A stretch of DNA of 64,000 nt. It comes from Larus michahellis (Eukaryota; Chordata; Aves; Charadriiformes; Laridae). This document shows positions 34,056 to 55,938 of this stretch, one piece after another (positions within the stretch are counted from its first letter, which is position 1; every line of letters begins with the position of its first letter). The notes under the pieces are model-generated. The model made no database searches. It was not told where the DNA came from and was given only the letters and a program-made list of their open reading frames with translations. Both the position numbers and the translations under genes were made by a program. The stretch is from assembly GCF_964199755.1 (NCBI RefSeq), contig NC_133906.1, positions 16,837,378-16,901,377 of the forward strand, written 5' to 3'.

Positions 34056-37000
34056 GTCTTGTGCCATTCTTCAGCTTATGTATTAGTAAAATGCCAGCAT
34101 ACTGTTCCCAGAATTTAGTTCATGGCAGTACCTTGATAGATGGAGAGTTGTGCTTAAATGTTTTTAATCTTAAAACTAGAAGGCTGGTGGTAGTTGTGCT
34201 CACGTGCAGTTAAGTGGTGGCTGGAAACCGCAGTCACTTCTGTCTGGAGGTTATGGAGGAGAACTCGGGCAGAAAGCCCCCGCTGTTGTGGAGGCTGTGC
34301 TGGTGGCTCATGTTGTAGACAAGCACAGAGGCTCAGCGTAACAACTCTGTTAGTGTCTGTGTTGTAGGGCTCTGCTAGGGGAAGCCAGAGGCATAGGTTT
34401 CAGCTAGGGCTTGGGAGTCTAGACAGCATGGTAGGAGGAAGCTAGGAGGTGTGCGAGAAGGTAGCTGCACTTTCTGCATGTTTCACTGTTTTGAATCTGA
34501 GACTTCTCCTACAAGTTCTTGAAAGACAGGTTAGACAGACATGAAATTACCAATGCAAAATCTGAATATTTGCAGCCTTTTTGTGTATCAAAAAAAGGCT
34601 AAAGAAATTCCACTGAAGTTGTGGGAGGAAAAACAACAGCTGCCTCTAAAGAGGCAGCTCTCTTCCTAGAGATGAGTGACCAGCTAGAAATACGCTCTCC
34701 CTTTTTGACTGGTTTACCACTAAGGCAATAACTACCATGTGATTTGCCTGTCTTGCTGCAGAATAGCCCGAATCTCAGATTTACAAATAAGTTGCAAGTG
34801 CTGCTGCACAAAAGTAAATTTCTAATCTTTGTTGCAGTAATCAGTTTTGATTTTTACTTTCCTTTTAAAGCTAAAACATGACAACTTTTTATTCTAATAA
34901 ATTCTATTTGAACAAATGGGAACCAGAAGTGGAATCAAACCAAGTAACTAAAGCAAGACATAAACAGATGTTACTAGTGACCTTTTTGGTTTTTTTTTAA
35001 CAAGGGGTACAGCTATTCTGGCAGGGACTACAATATGCTGCTCCCTGCTGGCTGCCCTTGGAAAGAGAAACTTGCTGTAAACTTAGAAGTCTGTAAGACT
35101 TTTCTGGGGTTAAGTGGAAATCTTTAGTATAAATAGTTGAATCAGATTTTACATCCGATGATAGTTTTTAAATTTCCAGTCTTTACAGCTTGAGTATGCA
35201 ACCTGATGCCCAACTTACTTGCAAATATAAAAAACCCTGCAGACCACTGAAACAAATGAGTACAGTATTTAAAGGTATTACTGTCTCAAGATTTAAAATT
35301 GAAATGCTTTACTCTGCATACTATTACTTGTTTTCTTATGAAATAAGGGGTAGCAGAATATTTTTCTAGTAAACAGTTTGCCTTCCAACAGGGAATTGGC
35401 ATAGTATCAGGACCATATTGCTGCAGTACTTCTGGCTAGTGTCTTGTTTGTTAGCTGGCTGTTATGTTGGTGTGTTTTGGAAGTAGGTTCTTGGGTCATG
35501 CTTTCTTGACAGGTGATGTGGCCTTAAGCAGAAATTGAGGATACTGGTACTTAAATGCAGAGCTGGCTTTCCCTTTCTTCTTTGCATGGAAAGTTTGTGA
35601 TACAAAGAACATGTAATTGCCTGGTGAAAGCAAGGGCTTGTACACAAGGTTGTTGCTTATGGCTGTAACGTACTCTCAATTTACTAATCCTGCTTGGATA
35701 TTTCTTGAGGACAGAATATTTTGTAAGAACTGGTTTGGGAGCTATGGCCCTCAGCTGTCTGTTCCTCATGCATTTGATGTTATGAATTTGGGACTGAAGT
35801 TTTTGACTTGATCTGGTCACTGAGACCTTTTGTTGAATATAGGGCTACTAGCAACCTTGTTATGAATCTGGCTACTGAAACTGGTCAGAGACTGGGTGTA
35901 CTGGCAGCTAGAATAGCATTTGCATAGGTAGCAGCAGATACTAAAAGAAAGAGAACCCCTTGGCTCATCTTAAGTTTCAAAAAGTCATAACCTTTAAAGA
36001 GCACGAATTTAGAAAATGTAGTTTATAGTAGCTACTAGAAATATATTCCTTTATAATCAAGTTTAGATATGCTGTTTTAAATAAAAGCCAATTCCACACT
36101 TCTGCCAGAGTTGAAACGAGTTCTTGTAAAATTTATTTCTCCTAAAGTTTTTAGTAATAACAAGATAACTGAAATTAACAAAATCTAAGGTAACTTATCT
36201 GGTCCCAAGACATGCTAGGATGAAGATTAAATGTGCATTATTATAGTAGAATAATGTTTCTTAGTAGTAGATCTTGAACGTTGTTTGAAACCTATGGAAA
36301 GAAAATAATGTTATGTTTGGGTTTTTTTTGTAAAAGCATCATTAAAAGCAATTACTTCATTGCCTCATTTTCGCTTACATTATATGTAAGTGTCATACTA
36401 GTACTGTACTTAGGAGGCTTTTTACATTCTTGGTTTCCTGTAGAAAATAAAGACATTTTTCTTGCTTACTTTAGATTGCAGAGAAGCACATTAAGTCATT
36501 AGGTCTCTTAAGTTAAACTGGCACTGTTGAGTAATCTTTTTGTTCTCAAGAATAAGTAGTACAAACAGCTGTATGTCTTTCCATTAACTTGCTAAATAAA
36601 ATGTTAACACATTTTTCTTGTGCCTGCTATACTAATATTGCACTGAACCAAAACCATGTTTCTGCTCAGCTCAGGGCCATAGCGCTGTGAATCTAGTATG
36701 GTGGTCAAGCCCACCGACGATTACATTAGGTTCATTCCTATCTGGGTGCCTAGGGTTTTACTGGGCACTTAGTTAAAAACCACTTGGTTGTCTTTAGTCA
36801 GAGTAGGCTGAATAAAACACTAAAGTGTATCAAAGGGTGGTGGTATCAAGGTGTTAAGTGTACACTGTGATCATGAGCTTGTGGCAAAATGAGTTGGAGC
36901 AAGCTATAGAGGGACCTCAACAGATAGTAAGGTTTGCAAGGCTTGGAAGACTTAACAGGACTCAGTCTTACTAATTCCTACAAACATCTGAGGATAAGGG

Positions 37001-37686
37001 TAAAATGGTGCTTAAGCATGAGATAACAGCCATGAACCTGAAATGATCCTATGTAGTAGTCAGAAATGCTCAAGAGAACATTTGACTTTGAAGTAGTATT
37101 GCCTTCTGTTAAGTAAAACAGGAGCTATAGTAGTAAGAGTACTGTTTATAGCTCTTCATAAAGCTTTTAGCATAAGTGGAGGGTCTCAAATTGTGACATG
37201 CAGTATGTACAGTGCTTCTGCCCTTAAGGGCAGTTAAGGGGAGACTTGCTGAGAAGTAGTTACGCAGCTGCAACAACTTCTGTCTGGAGACCTAAGGCAC
37301 TGAGCAGCTAGCTATGTTTTTGTCTTGGTGTGCCTGTCATTTGCATGCCAAGGGTTAAACCCTTACTCTTGCAGCTTCCCAGGCAGGCATAGCATGCTCT
37401 AGTGGTAGGCATGTCTGGGACAGCTTGGATCTAGCTTGCAAACAAATGAATACATATAGTGATACTAGAAGTGTCAGACTCTGATAGAAGGTAGCTGTGA
37501 ATGCTAGAGGTGTGCAAGTCTCGTCCATGCACTTAGATTGCCAGAAATTCCTGCAAGCTAATTTCAAGTAAAATAATCTCTGAGGAAACTTGGTTCTGCT
37601 CTATTGCTGATGACAGTGCCTGTGAAGTTATATTTAGGAACCCTGGCTTTTAAATAGTAAAGGGTGAATGTAAATAAATACCTGGC
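34056..37686. other. Convergent intergenic region between HNRNPAB and PHYKPL
   Basis: About 3.6 kb between the tails of two convergent genes. The right part presumably contains the PHYKPL 3'UTR; one minus-strand AATAAA lies near 36132. I see no coding exon and no recognisable transposon. Confidence 0.5.
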
Positions 37687-44986
<7,300 letters not shown>

Positions 44987-45290
44987 GGCCGCCTCGCGCC
45001 GCGCCGGGGAGGGGCCGCCGCGTGCCCGCCCCGCCCTGTGGCGCCCCCTGCCGGCGCGCGCCGCGCCCGCGGGACCGAGCGCGCGGCTGCGGGAAAAGGG
45101 CTTCGGTCGGGGTTCGGGAGAAGCCGCGTCTGCGCCGGCAGCACCGCCGCCCGGCCCCCCTCCCGAACACAGCCGTGGGCAGGCCGGGCTCAGAGCGAGC
45201 GGGGCAGTAACTCACCCGTGCGGTCGGCTCCTCCGGCTGTCAGGCTGGGCTCTTCACGCGCAGCTTCAGGAGCAGTGACTTCATCCCCGA

Positions 45291-48200
45291 GGTCCCACAG
45301 CGTCCTCCAGGGTCCCACCGGGCTGCTGGCAGCTCACGTGGAAACGGCACCCCACGGTGTTACTGGTGGTGGCGTACAGCCCCACAGCCCACTCGGTTAT
45401 CCGGCATCTCGGAGATGACGGCGTGTTTTTGAGGGCCCTTCAGGGTCACTGTTACAGCTGTATCATAATACTCTCCCTTTTGAAATACTTGCACACCGAG
45501 GAAGTTTCTTTTGCTGTTGGAAATAATTTGAGGTGGTAGCCTAGGTGTTACAACTCTATTAATTCTTCAAAACATACTTCACTATTTAAGCAAAAGTAAA
45601 ACCAAACTCTTTCTCTTGTGTTTGGTCAGGTCGGAGAGCTGGACCTGACTTAAGAGCCAGTCCTAGGATAGGCAATAGTGAGGATTAAAAGAGGAAATGC
45701 GATTGTCCGATCAGAACAGTCATTTCTCCATTTCTGTTTGATTGGAATTACTTAAAGAAAAATAGCAAGATAAAGAACCAGAAAGGATGTTCTGGGATGG
45801 GTTGAGTCCTCTGCCACTGCGGGTGTTGTATCCCGTAACTAAGTTCATAAACTCATCAAGTTTCATGCTAAAAGATGCCAGGTTTTCTTTCCAAGTACAT
45901 GTTTACATTCTTTTAAGTTAAAGTGGCATCTGCTAAGAAGACTCTAGAAAATGGAGCCGACCCTTTTAAAATGACACACTTGGAAGACTTCTTTGCTGAC
46001 TAGACATAGCCACCGATAATTATCTCTAGTTGCAGTTATTTGATAAACGCGGGAGCAATTTAAATTTAGTGTAATATAGAAAATCCAAAACCAGATTGCT
46101 ATGCACTTAAAGGTAGATTAAACTTAGGAAGCCAAACTCGGTTGTTGCATAGAAGTCAGGTTTTAAGTAACAAAAGAGAGTGGAGGAAAATTTAATAATG
46201 GCTGTTAATCTTTATTTGAACTCTTGTCTGGTTAAGCTATTTAGTAGCTATTTATAACAACAACCTGAGCATTTACAATTTGGAAAGTTTATTCTTGGCT
46301 ACAAATGCAGAGTTCAATTATACATATTCACACAACTGTAAAAGCAATCTGTACAGAGAGACCATTTTTTAAAATCTAGTCTTTGCTTTTATTACAGAAA
46401 GCACAAGAATAAAAATATTTTTGGAGGTCTCAGGCTAATGTACTGTCCATTACAGCTTTAAACTAGAAATACATGATGCAGTACTAATAATACTATTTTA
46501 ACATGTTAAAACAATGGATAAGGAATACTGTTATTAATGCCTTCATTTTTAAAGTAGTTGTTCCCCAAAGAAATGAGTAAATAGGATACTTTTCATGGCA
46601 CATACATGATTAAAAATGACAGAGTTTGCAAATAGAGATGTTAAAGTACATTTTCCGTATTTTTAATATCTATATATATTTCTTTTTAATGGTGATACAT
46701 TTTATAGCGATTTAGTCAGCTTTGTATAAAATACCATGTAAATACATTCAAAACAAAACGTAAGTTTCGCAAAGTGTCCAAACTGCACAGACACGAATAG
46801 CCCTTTCTCTGAACAGCCTTCCTGGAGTGATGCAACCACTCGCGTAAATAAGGGACACTTGCATAACATGGGAGAGGATTAAGCCCTATCAGCATAATTT
46901 CAAAACAAATACGGACAGATAAAGCACATATTGCATATATTTTTCTAAACTGTATACAAATTAAGTTCAACTTTTAAATACCAGCAGGTATAGTTTCTCA
47001 AATTACATCGTTTCAGAAATGCTAGCCTACATGCCAGTTTGAAAATACTCCAAAGTAATTTAACGCAACAGAGCAGGTGGCTTTCAGTTTTGACTGTGGT
47101 ATTTTGTGCCGAGCATTTATCATATTGCATATTTTTGATTGCTTTTTTAATAAACCAGAAAAAAGAACCCCAAATAGTAGTGCAAAAAGTTGCTACATTA
47201 TAAATTGTCTATAAAACTGCACTCCATCTATGAGACTAACCAGCAAACACAACAGGACTCAAACTCTCATTCTGGCTGATGGCAACTTACTACCTCTCCT
47301 CTTAATTTCGAAATTCAGTGGGTAACGTGGGTGCTTTTGCTTTGCAATGTCCCAAGATTTTTTTATGTAATTACGGAAATGGAAGTTTGATAGGCACCCA
47401 CCTATACTTAATTACATCATGTCAAATGCACTTTCAGATGCAGTGCTTAACAACGTATGAAAAAGCAGAAAGTGATATTAGTGTCATTTACGGATACTTG
47501 GGACATCTCCATTTTAATTTTCTGTTCGTTAATATCTACGTTATATAAGAAACCACACACAGACACACAAATGAGCTGACTGTTCCATGGAACTGCGCAA
47601 CTATGAGGCAACTTCTACCAGAACTTAGCGAACAGGGATTGATTGTTGTCCTAAGACGTAGGAAAACCGCAAATGTTAATAATGCATTTCTTATTCCACT
47701 CTGTTGTCAATAATGCCACTTCTTATGCATTGAAAACTCATGTTTCCCAGCTTTCCTGTGGTTTTCCCCCCAGGCTCTCTACAGCAGTATAGAGTCACAC
47801 AATCTATTAAGTCCTTTTTCCATTCATTTCTGAGTGACAGGTTTTCGGCACTTACTTTAGCTGCAGATTACACAATAGTTCGCCATCCCTTTTGTTGTGC
47901 CATCTAATGGTACACAAGCATATGGAAAAGTTCCAGTAGTTCACCTGGGGACACGAACTAAATGACTAGAAGTAATTTTTAGCTTACAAATGCAAATGAT
48001 AATCAAGGAAACAGATTTTTTTACTCACTGGTTTGCTTCAGGCTGCGACAGATTCCCCAAAGCGGAGCTGTGAAGTATTTCAAACTGTACTAATTACGGT
48101 CAGGCTCACTGCAGTGCCAGAGACACAAGTAAAAGGCAGGTGACTCCAGTAAATGACAGTGAGACTGGACTAACTAGAGTGACCAGATGGTTTTGGTTTT

Positions 48201-51200
48201 TGTTTAAAATTGCTATTGCAAAAGGGTCCCAGAAATATTCTTAAATAAATGCTGTCCTGTGAGGTTGCCAAGGTCAGTATATGCCACAGTGATTGCCTTG
48301 GCATGCTAAAGTGTCTTAAACCTCCTGAAATCTATCCAAATATTTCACCTCTCACTTGAAAAATCTTCTTGGTTAAACGCCTGGAAGGCTGGCTGTGCTA
48401 CTAAGCACGTCAGCAGATACTTCACAGGTAAAACTTAGGAGCTTTAAATGACATCAAGCAGTACCGAGGTTTAACTCCATCCTTGGGACACCTACTTGGG
48501 ACACCCCCAGCTCTGCTACTGCAAGTGGGAACCAAAGTCACCGATCTGAATTCAGACAGATACCTACAGCATTTGTCCAGGATAAGTCATTTGGGACATT
48601 TAAATTTTTACATGTTTAACATTTCTTATTAATAGTTTTGCGCATCTTAAAAATAAATCCGTTATCTGTAAAGAAAATAATTCAAAGCTTCCATGCTCTA
48701 AAATTTAAAAATGGGAACTTGACAGGTAACCTACTACAGATAGATTTTATTTGTATAACTCTTTAAATTCTCTGGGCAACAATGGGACTGAAAAAAACCC
48801 CAAAAGTAGTGAGAATATGATGGTATTTCCCAAGAAAGAAGTAACAGATTTGGAAAAAAGATTAACGTTTCTATCTATGAGCTCCCAGGTTACAAATATC
48901 TATTCAAATCCTACAGTTACGCAAAAAGTGTGCTGTCAATTAAGGGACAGTGTCACAGCATAAAATTTACATAAAATTTGTTCTAGCATAAATTTTGTTT
49001 CTCTCAATCAAAAAAAGATCTCCTCTAGAGGGCAGCATTAAATCAGTGTTCAGTGACCAGGAAACCTAAGCTCTAATACTCCTTTTATAATACTTCTAAA
49101 TTTACAGGCTAATAAGGCACAGTCCCATTGACCAAGGATTGTTATTTACCATTACGATAAAGCTGGAAATTTCTGGCATCTTAATATTTTAATGAAGATA
49201 TACATTACAAATGGGTGAGTTCTTTCATCCTGGCCCAAGAGTCCGCTATATTTGGCTGATTGCAAAACCATGTGCTACCTATAAAAAAAATGCAGAGATT
49301 GATTCTGCGCTGTGGGCTGGCGAGATGGTAGACACTGCGGCTGGGGTCTGCGTGCCCAGTTGCACCAGCTGAAACGGGACACTGAGCTTGCACGGGGGGG
49401 GAAGGAAGAAAATAGCTAACTGGAACACAAGCTTTCTGGCATGAAAGCCTTGGTCATCATAAACATGCTTTCTGGGTTAGTAGGTTACTACAGCTATCTT
49501 AAAACCATGGGTAATGACCCCTGTCATTCTCCATGGATTACTTTTCATCGTTGCATAGGATGGCATGAACTGCTGAAACCTCACACGTGTTTCACTGCTT
49601 TGCTTAAAGATCTCAAATGCTGAATTTATGAAATTACAGAAGACAAAAGCTCACCTAAAAATGTCATCTATTAGTTTCCTAAAAAGAAAACACATCAGAA
49701 AGTCTCTTATCGTTAAAAGGAACATTCTTATTTTTAAATACGCGGGAAAATACTCCATACGGAAATAAATTTATCACCATTATATATACAGCAAGCGTTA
49801 GAAGCAGTGTATACAAGAAAGGCGACATCCCCCATGAGAATAAAACAAAGCATGTGGCAGTTGGTATTTTTAAAAAAAAACAAACTAAAATCCCAGTGCA
49901 TTAAGGCTTGGAAACAGTTTCAGTTTGGAGCCAGACTGGGTTTTCTCTGCCACCTGTTTCGTAACCTAGAGAAATATTCCTGAACTCGCTGGCCAGGCTG
50001 CAAAACTAATTAATCTTGCCTGCCCCATCATCACAGGCCAAATCACTGGGCTCCCTGCTCTGGCAAGGGGCCTGGCAAGCTGCCAGCACACTCCCAGCAC
50101 TGCAGTTACAGACATGAGGATTATTTGGCCACGTTCCCTTCCCCGCAAATCCATTTTATCCCCCCAGAAGCTTTAGGGAGCGCTCCCCATCCTTATAGCG
50201 GGGTGCAGCATCTCCAGTCCCGGAGCACCCGGGGCCAGGACCAACGCGAGCAGCAGCTCCAGCAATGGTCACCTAATGCGTTTGCCATGTCTGGGGCTGG
50301 CAGAGCAAAGGTGTCCCTGCCTGCAGAGCCTCGGGGATGGAAAACTTTTTAGGGGTTTCAAGGGAGTTCTGGTGCCCTTGGGACTCAGTTCGGGAACTTT
50401 GCTTCCAAAATGGATTAGGCTGTGGTACGTTAGAGAGAGGATGTTGTCAACAACTGGAAAGATGGTCATTAGCTAATATTTTAAATAGAAAAAGCCTTCA
50501 AGGAAGCTGGTTATCTTCTGCTCCCGGGGAGCAGGCAGACGTGGCTACCTTAACATAATGGAAGCCACCACGCTTTCACAGTCAGTTAAATTAGATGAAG
50601 GAACTGTTTTGTAAACCAGAAGACAAAGATAAAACATAAATTTGGCTGAGCCTCAGATTCTAAGATCAGTAACTTAAGCGCATTATCCAAAATATCTATT
50701 GATGAATCCATGAAGCCAACATATTAAATATTTCAGTGATCAAGATGAATCAATTGCTCGGTCTCAGGCTGACCTACATTTCACAAGCATTAGCAACCTC
50801 CCTGTCAATCATCTGTATTGCTGCTGACATCTAGTGGTAACATTTAGCTGCATTTCTGAATTCCTGTAAAACAATCTTACATTCTCTCAAACCAGAAAAA
50901 AAGAGAGCGGTTTCGGGGGGTGGGGGGGGAATGCACCACACTTTGTGAGAGGCTGAGATAATTACTGAGTTTTGAGCGAGACTGCCAGGACTACCTAATA
51001 GTAAAATTTATCTTTGTGAGCTATTTGCAAACTCAAAAGTATTCAAAAACACCCACATAAACATTTTCACATGGAAGGAGAAAATAATTAACTGATCTGG
51101 CATGAATTTGCTGAGCAAAGCACATCTTTTTTTAACTCCTCCCAATAAGATCATGACTGCTCTGAAGCAATTCAGCACTTAACAACCTACTCTTCTAAAT

Positions 51201-54200
51201 ACGCGTGTGTGGAAAGCACACGAAAGTCTAAGCACGTTTCCTCTTAGATGCTGTGCAATCGATACAAAAATCAACAGTTCCTCTAATACAGTCTGTTGAT
51301 CTGCACGATGCGATCGATGAGGAATTCCGAGTTCAGACTGTAAAGGCCAAATGGAGTGATCTCAGCTGGGCACCGGGAAGGATTTCACAGCCCTCCCAGC
51401 AGCCTTGTCCCGGGGTCGGTACCTCCGTCTGTTCCCGGGAGCTCTCCTTTCCACGGGTCTCAGCTGCTTTGGTGATGGAAGGGGTCGGTAGATGTACCGC
51501 CAGCAGACCCATGGCGATCTACTGGTTAGTTCCTCATAGCTGAAGTGGTAATAGCCGCAGGATCCATCCTTGCCAGCATTTCTAATGGAAATGACGGCGG
51601 CAGGAGTCCAGAGAGGCTCCTGCAGACGGGCTGCCGAGCTCTGCGTGCGCAGTAAGTCAGACCTCCTGAACAAACCAGGCTTGCTGCAGGGCCGTAGGTG
51701 GATCTCCTTTGAATGCGCTGGACTCCCCGTGTTCAGGATGCAGAACAAAGCGATGCAGAGAGGACTTTTCCCTGGGAGTTTTCAAGACGATCACTAAAAG
51801 GCTTGGCAGCTGAGGCGGTAGCGCTGGTGATGGGTGTGGATACCAGCCGCAGTCCTGGGCTAGGAAGATAATTCAACCCTTCCTCCTTGTCTGGCACGGA
51901 AATGCCACGAGCGGTCAGGCTGTGCCTCGGGGACGGGGAAGAAAAACCACAGTTAAGAGGTTGGTAGGTTCAAAAAGAGCTCTCTTCCTTCATGACGAGC
52001 AAATGTCTTGGGTTCTGTGGCAGCAGAGGCTCTGTGTTGGGAGGGGGACGGCTGCCATGCACAGCAATAGGTAAAGCACTACTCTGGTATTCTGTATCAA
52101 TGTTTTGCAGGCCTGGCAGTGGTCACAGTTGATGCCTACAAGCACTGGATATTCCACAAGTTGAAGACGGAATACTGACTTGTTTACCTGAAGATAATAG
52201 GACTTCGGGGTATTTCCTCAGAGAAAATATAAATTTTAATATAATTTCATAAGCTTTGGAGGTTAGCTTGTCTTGTAGCTTCAGTGATATCAAACTTCAA
52301 GTAGGAGCTAGATAGAAAGCTGTTTAGTTTTTGCCAGCGTATGTAAAACAAGACTTTTCTATCTGCATTGTAGATTGTTTGTGGACACTTCCAGATTCTT
52401 GTGCTTTCTGCAGTCATTCTGGGGACTGAACTCTCATTGATATCGACAGAGGTTCCATGAACAGGACACGTGCAGGAATTTGAGCGTAGAAGCCCACAGT
52501 GTGGTGTGGAGTAGTGAATTGCTTTTAGTTTGGAGATGACTGGGGGAGATGGGAAGAGCAACTGTACGTTAAGGGAACAATTACAGATCTTCTTCCCGGT
52601 GACGTCAATGAGAGATTTGCCTTCAACCTTCCACAGAAGATTTTTAGCTTTAATTTGGGACAATAAAGGGGTTTTTCAAAAGCACTAACAGCCACTGGGA
52701 GCTTGTTCAACTGCTCCTTCTGCCTTTAAAAACCCCTACACCAAAAGTGATAGCTAACAACATGAAATGGAAGTAAATAAAATGCATTTTCATTGCTGTT
52801 TTGAGTTACATAATTCTTGTTTCTTGATTTGTTAGTTGATCTGAATTTACACTGATCTAATCCATATGGTGACCAAGCAAATGGTCAGTAACTGGTAAAC
52901 ATGCAAAGCATAGCCACAAAGCGAGCAATGTCTAGGTGTGGGCCCTAAGCAGGTAACAAAGACAGGTAACAAAAGTTCACTGCCTACAGCTGTAAGTCTT
53001 TTGTGTCCACATCTACCACGCTAGATGGCCATTTCAGCGTTTACCAGCAGGTAACAAACACTCCCAGCTGAATAAACGGATAAGCTCAAGCACAACTAGG
53101 ACGCAGCACTCACAGACATCAGTCAGACATCACCCTACCTGCGTGGAGCACTGTGTGCTCCTACTGTTCTTCAGAACGCTGGAGCCAGAGCTACCTTAGC
53201 GCCAGGTCAGCTTGCGCAGGGCAGGTTGCCCCTGGACAGTTGCATCCCTCCCTCGAGTCCTCTCTGGCAGCAGCTGCCGTAAGAAATGCAGTGGAACAAG
53301 GATCTAACAGAGGGTTCGGATCTACTCAGGACACCAAAAATTACTCCCTTCTGTCTTCTCCAAGATCAAGGCCACAAAGAGCCCTTACATCATCTGGTTT
53401 GATACCAAGGTCAGGCTCTTAATTTCAGCTAAGACTCCTCTGCAGAGCCTAGCAACTTATATTGGGCTGAAATATTTCCTCCAGAAATGATCTGTTAAAT
53501 CAAAAAGGCATTAGAGCCAATGGGGATTACATCACTGGTCTGGTTAGGATTAACCAGTCTCACCATTAAAAATCCATGGCTTACTTTATTTGATTTTGTG
53601 TAGCTTCAGCTTCCACACGTTGGATGGATATTTGTACCTCTTTCTCTGTTCGGTTTAAGAACTTGTTAATATAAAGCATCTCCTCCCTGTAAAGGAATCT
53701 AATTGCCTCTTGATCTTCATTGTAAGCTGAACAGACTCAGCTGTAAGCTATTTTCTTCCTCCCTGAAATAATTTTTTATGGCCTTTTACTGCACAATCTC
53801 TATTTTTTTCCAACATCTTTAAAAGTATGAACAGTGGAATAGTTTGCAAATTTTTAATTGATCTCACTTAATGCCATATGTAGGTATCAAAATCATAATC
53901 CTCCTTTTATTCATTACCCTGCTCTGCATGGGATGTGCCCAAGAGGAGATAATTTAAAGAAAGAGACTGAAAAAAGGGGAGAGAAGGAAGAGGACAAGAG
54001 GAGTGGGCAGAGTTACAGAGTTTACAGTTAAAAACCACGTAAACCAAGAAAAAAAAAATCAAACTCAAATGAACCCTACAAACGAAGACAATTAAATACT
54101 CCAAACTCCCAAGTTTTGGGAACCCCAACTAGCAACATTGTGCGCTCTGTTGTTTAAGAAGAGGCTTCAGCAGAGCCCTCCCCGTCCTGCAACTCTACAC

Positions 54201-55890
54201 AGAAAGTATTAACTAGGTTTTTGTGGTTTGAAATTTTGCGGTGGAGGTTTCTTGGGGAATTTGGGTTCCACAGTAACAAAGCGCTTGCACGTCTTTAGCC
54301 TCAGATCCCAGAACAGGACCCAGAGGCGCTTCCTCTTGAGGAAAAAGAAAAAAAAGCTTTTCTTGATAGTAGTGGAAATAACCACAGGTAGTCAAGGTTC
54401 TTCTGTTTTGCCAAAGAATTGCTGTTTCCATCACCTGAACAGCAGGGAGCGATGAATGGAGCTTGGCTTTGCTTCCTCTGTGAGTTGCAAGTCCTTCTCC
54501 TGTTTGCCCAGATGATACATAGCAGCTTCTCTCATTTCTAGGGCTGCATCCTTTTTTTCTTCTTTGCTTTCAGCCAGGCTGTTTCACCCTTTTAAACGTG
54601 CACGTGCAATGCAAATACAGAGTTGAGAGCCAAATTAGGGTAGGGATTTCTCCCTCCTTCATGCGGTAAGGCACTCCAGGCAACACGCCGTCCCCCTTCT
54701 GTTAGTTCAGGCAGCAGCGTTAGCAGTGAACACCGTTCGTTCCCAGCTACTGTCATTGGTACCTTTATCAAATCCTGATGTTACCATGCGCATCTTACGG
54801 GTTTGGGAGCTTTACAATATTTTCCAAAGTCCATAAATGACAGAATCCAGTATAAAAAAAGGTCAATATATTACTGTTGAAAGTTTTTTTTTTTCCTTTT
54901 TTTATACAAAAATTAAAAAGATCAAAATATATCACATTATTTACATATTGTGCTTCATGCTTAGAGATCACTGAAAAAGAACACACAGACAAATATTTTA
55001 ATCAAAGAGAAATAGTCCATTCATTACGCTTACTAATCTTATTGTTAATACTGTAAGGATTGGCATTTGGATTTCTTTAAATATTAACAGTACATCCAAA
55101 CGACTTACCACAGAATTAAAAGCTTTTATACGCTAAGGGCGTGCTCACATTCTAACCGAGGGTTTGCAGCCAGTTAGTAACATGCTCGCTATTAACTCCA
55201 ACTGCGTCCACATGCCGCACGTTTGAAACTGGTTAGGAATTCCACTCGGCTTCAGTGTCATACCCTCGGAGAATGAGGTTACAGCAGCATCCTAAAACTC
55301 TGGATCAAATCCTCATCTTATGGAGGGGGAAAAACAAGTCTCCTTCTCCTGGGCTGCCTTTGGCTTTTCTGGGTACGTGAGACAGTACGAATTACCCGAC
55401 CACGTCCACCCTGATTTACTGATTCGAGCACCGAAGCAGCGTAGTGGTTGTGGATTATAATTACAATGGCAGAAAAGTCTTTGTTTGGAAGGAAACATTT
55501 TGTAACTCTGCGACAGAGAGGTAGCCCACTGTCGAAGTCTCAGCTAAAAGAGTGTGGTCTAAGCCATGTTTTGCACAAGTGGTTCCTAAACCGCCCGAGC
55601 CATGACAGAAGCCTAGCCTGAGCAAGCCTGGAAAACAGGCGTTGCTCCCGACGATATTAAGGAGGATGGCTTTTCTCCCTTAGCCAGTTTTTGGAGCGGT
55701 GGTTCCTAGCACCAGCTGTGGGGAACAAGACACAAAGCCGGGTGGAATCCCGCTCTCCCAAGGCACGGCGTTAGGCCTGCCGGGCGTATAACCTGCTGCT
55801 TGGAGGCAGGGCAGCAGTACAAGCCACCGCCGTGCAGCAAGCAGAACTGCTCACGACCCGCTCAAGGATATACAAATACAGTTGTTATTA
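45291..55890. other. Long non-coding stretch between PHYKPL and COL23A1
   Basis: About 10.6 kb that should hold the COL23A1 3'UTR at its right end; a minus-strand ATTAAA at 54997-55002 is one possible end. Near 46.2-47.2 kb there is an AT-rich block with three minus-strand AATAAA signals. Minus open frames of 128 codons (51362-51748) and 138 codons (52247-52663, opening at TTG) have no recognisable domain. I see no CR1 copy here. Confidence 0.5.
46211..46393 (-). terminator. Cluster of minus-strand polyadenylation signals
   Basis: AATAAA on the minus strand at 46388-46393, 46288-46293 and 46211-46216. The middle one is followed by a GT-rich stretch (ggttgttgtt) at typical distance. This looks like the 3' end of a transcript whose coding part I cannot identify. 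Confidence 0.4.
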
Positions 55891-55938
55891 TTACGGTACC
55901 TTATGCCAACATCCTGCTACGGGCAGTCCGTCTGGTCC
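55891..55938 (-). CDS. COL23A1: COL23A1 last coding exon
   Basis: 16 codons: [15 protein letters not shown] and TAA at 55891-55893. The acceptor TTTTGCAG is good. The CWHK motif fixes the identity; the two residues after it are additional to the mammalian end I know. Confidence 0.93.
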   Translation of the reverse strand, partial: GPDGLPVAGCWHKVP

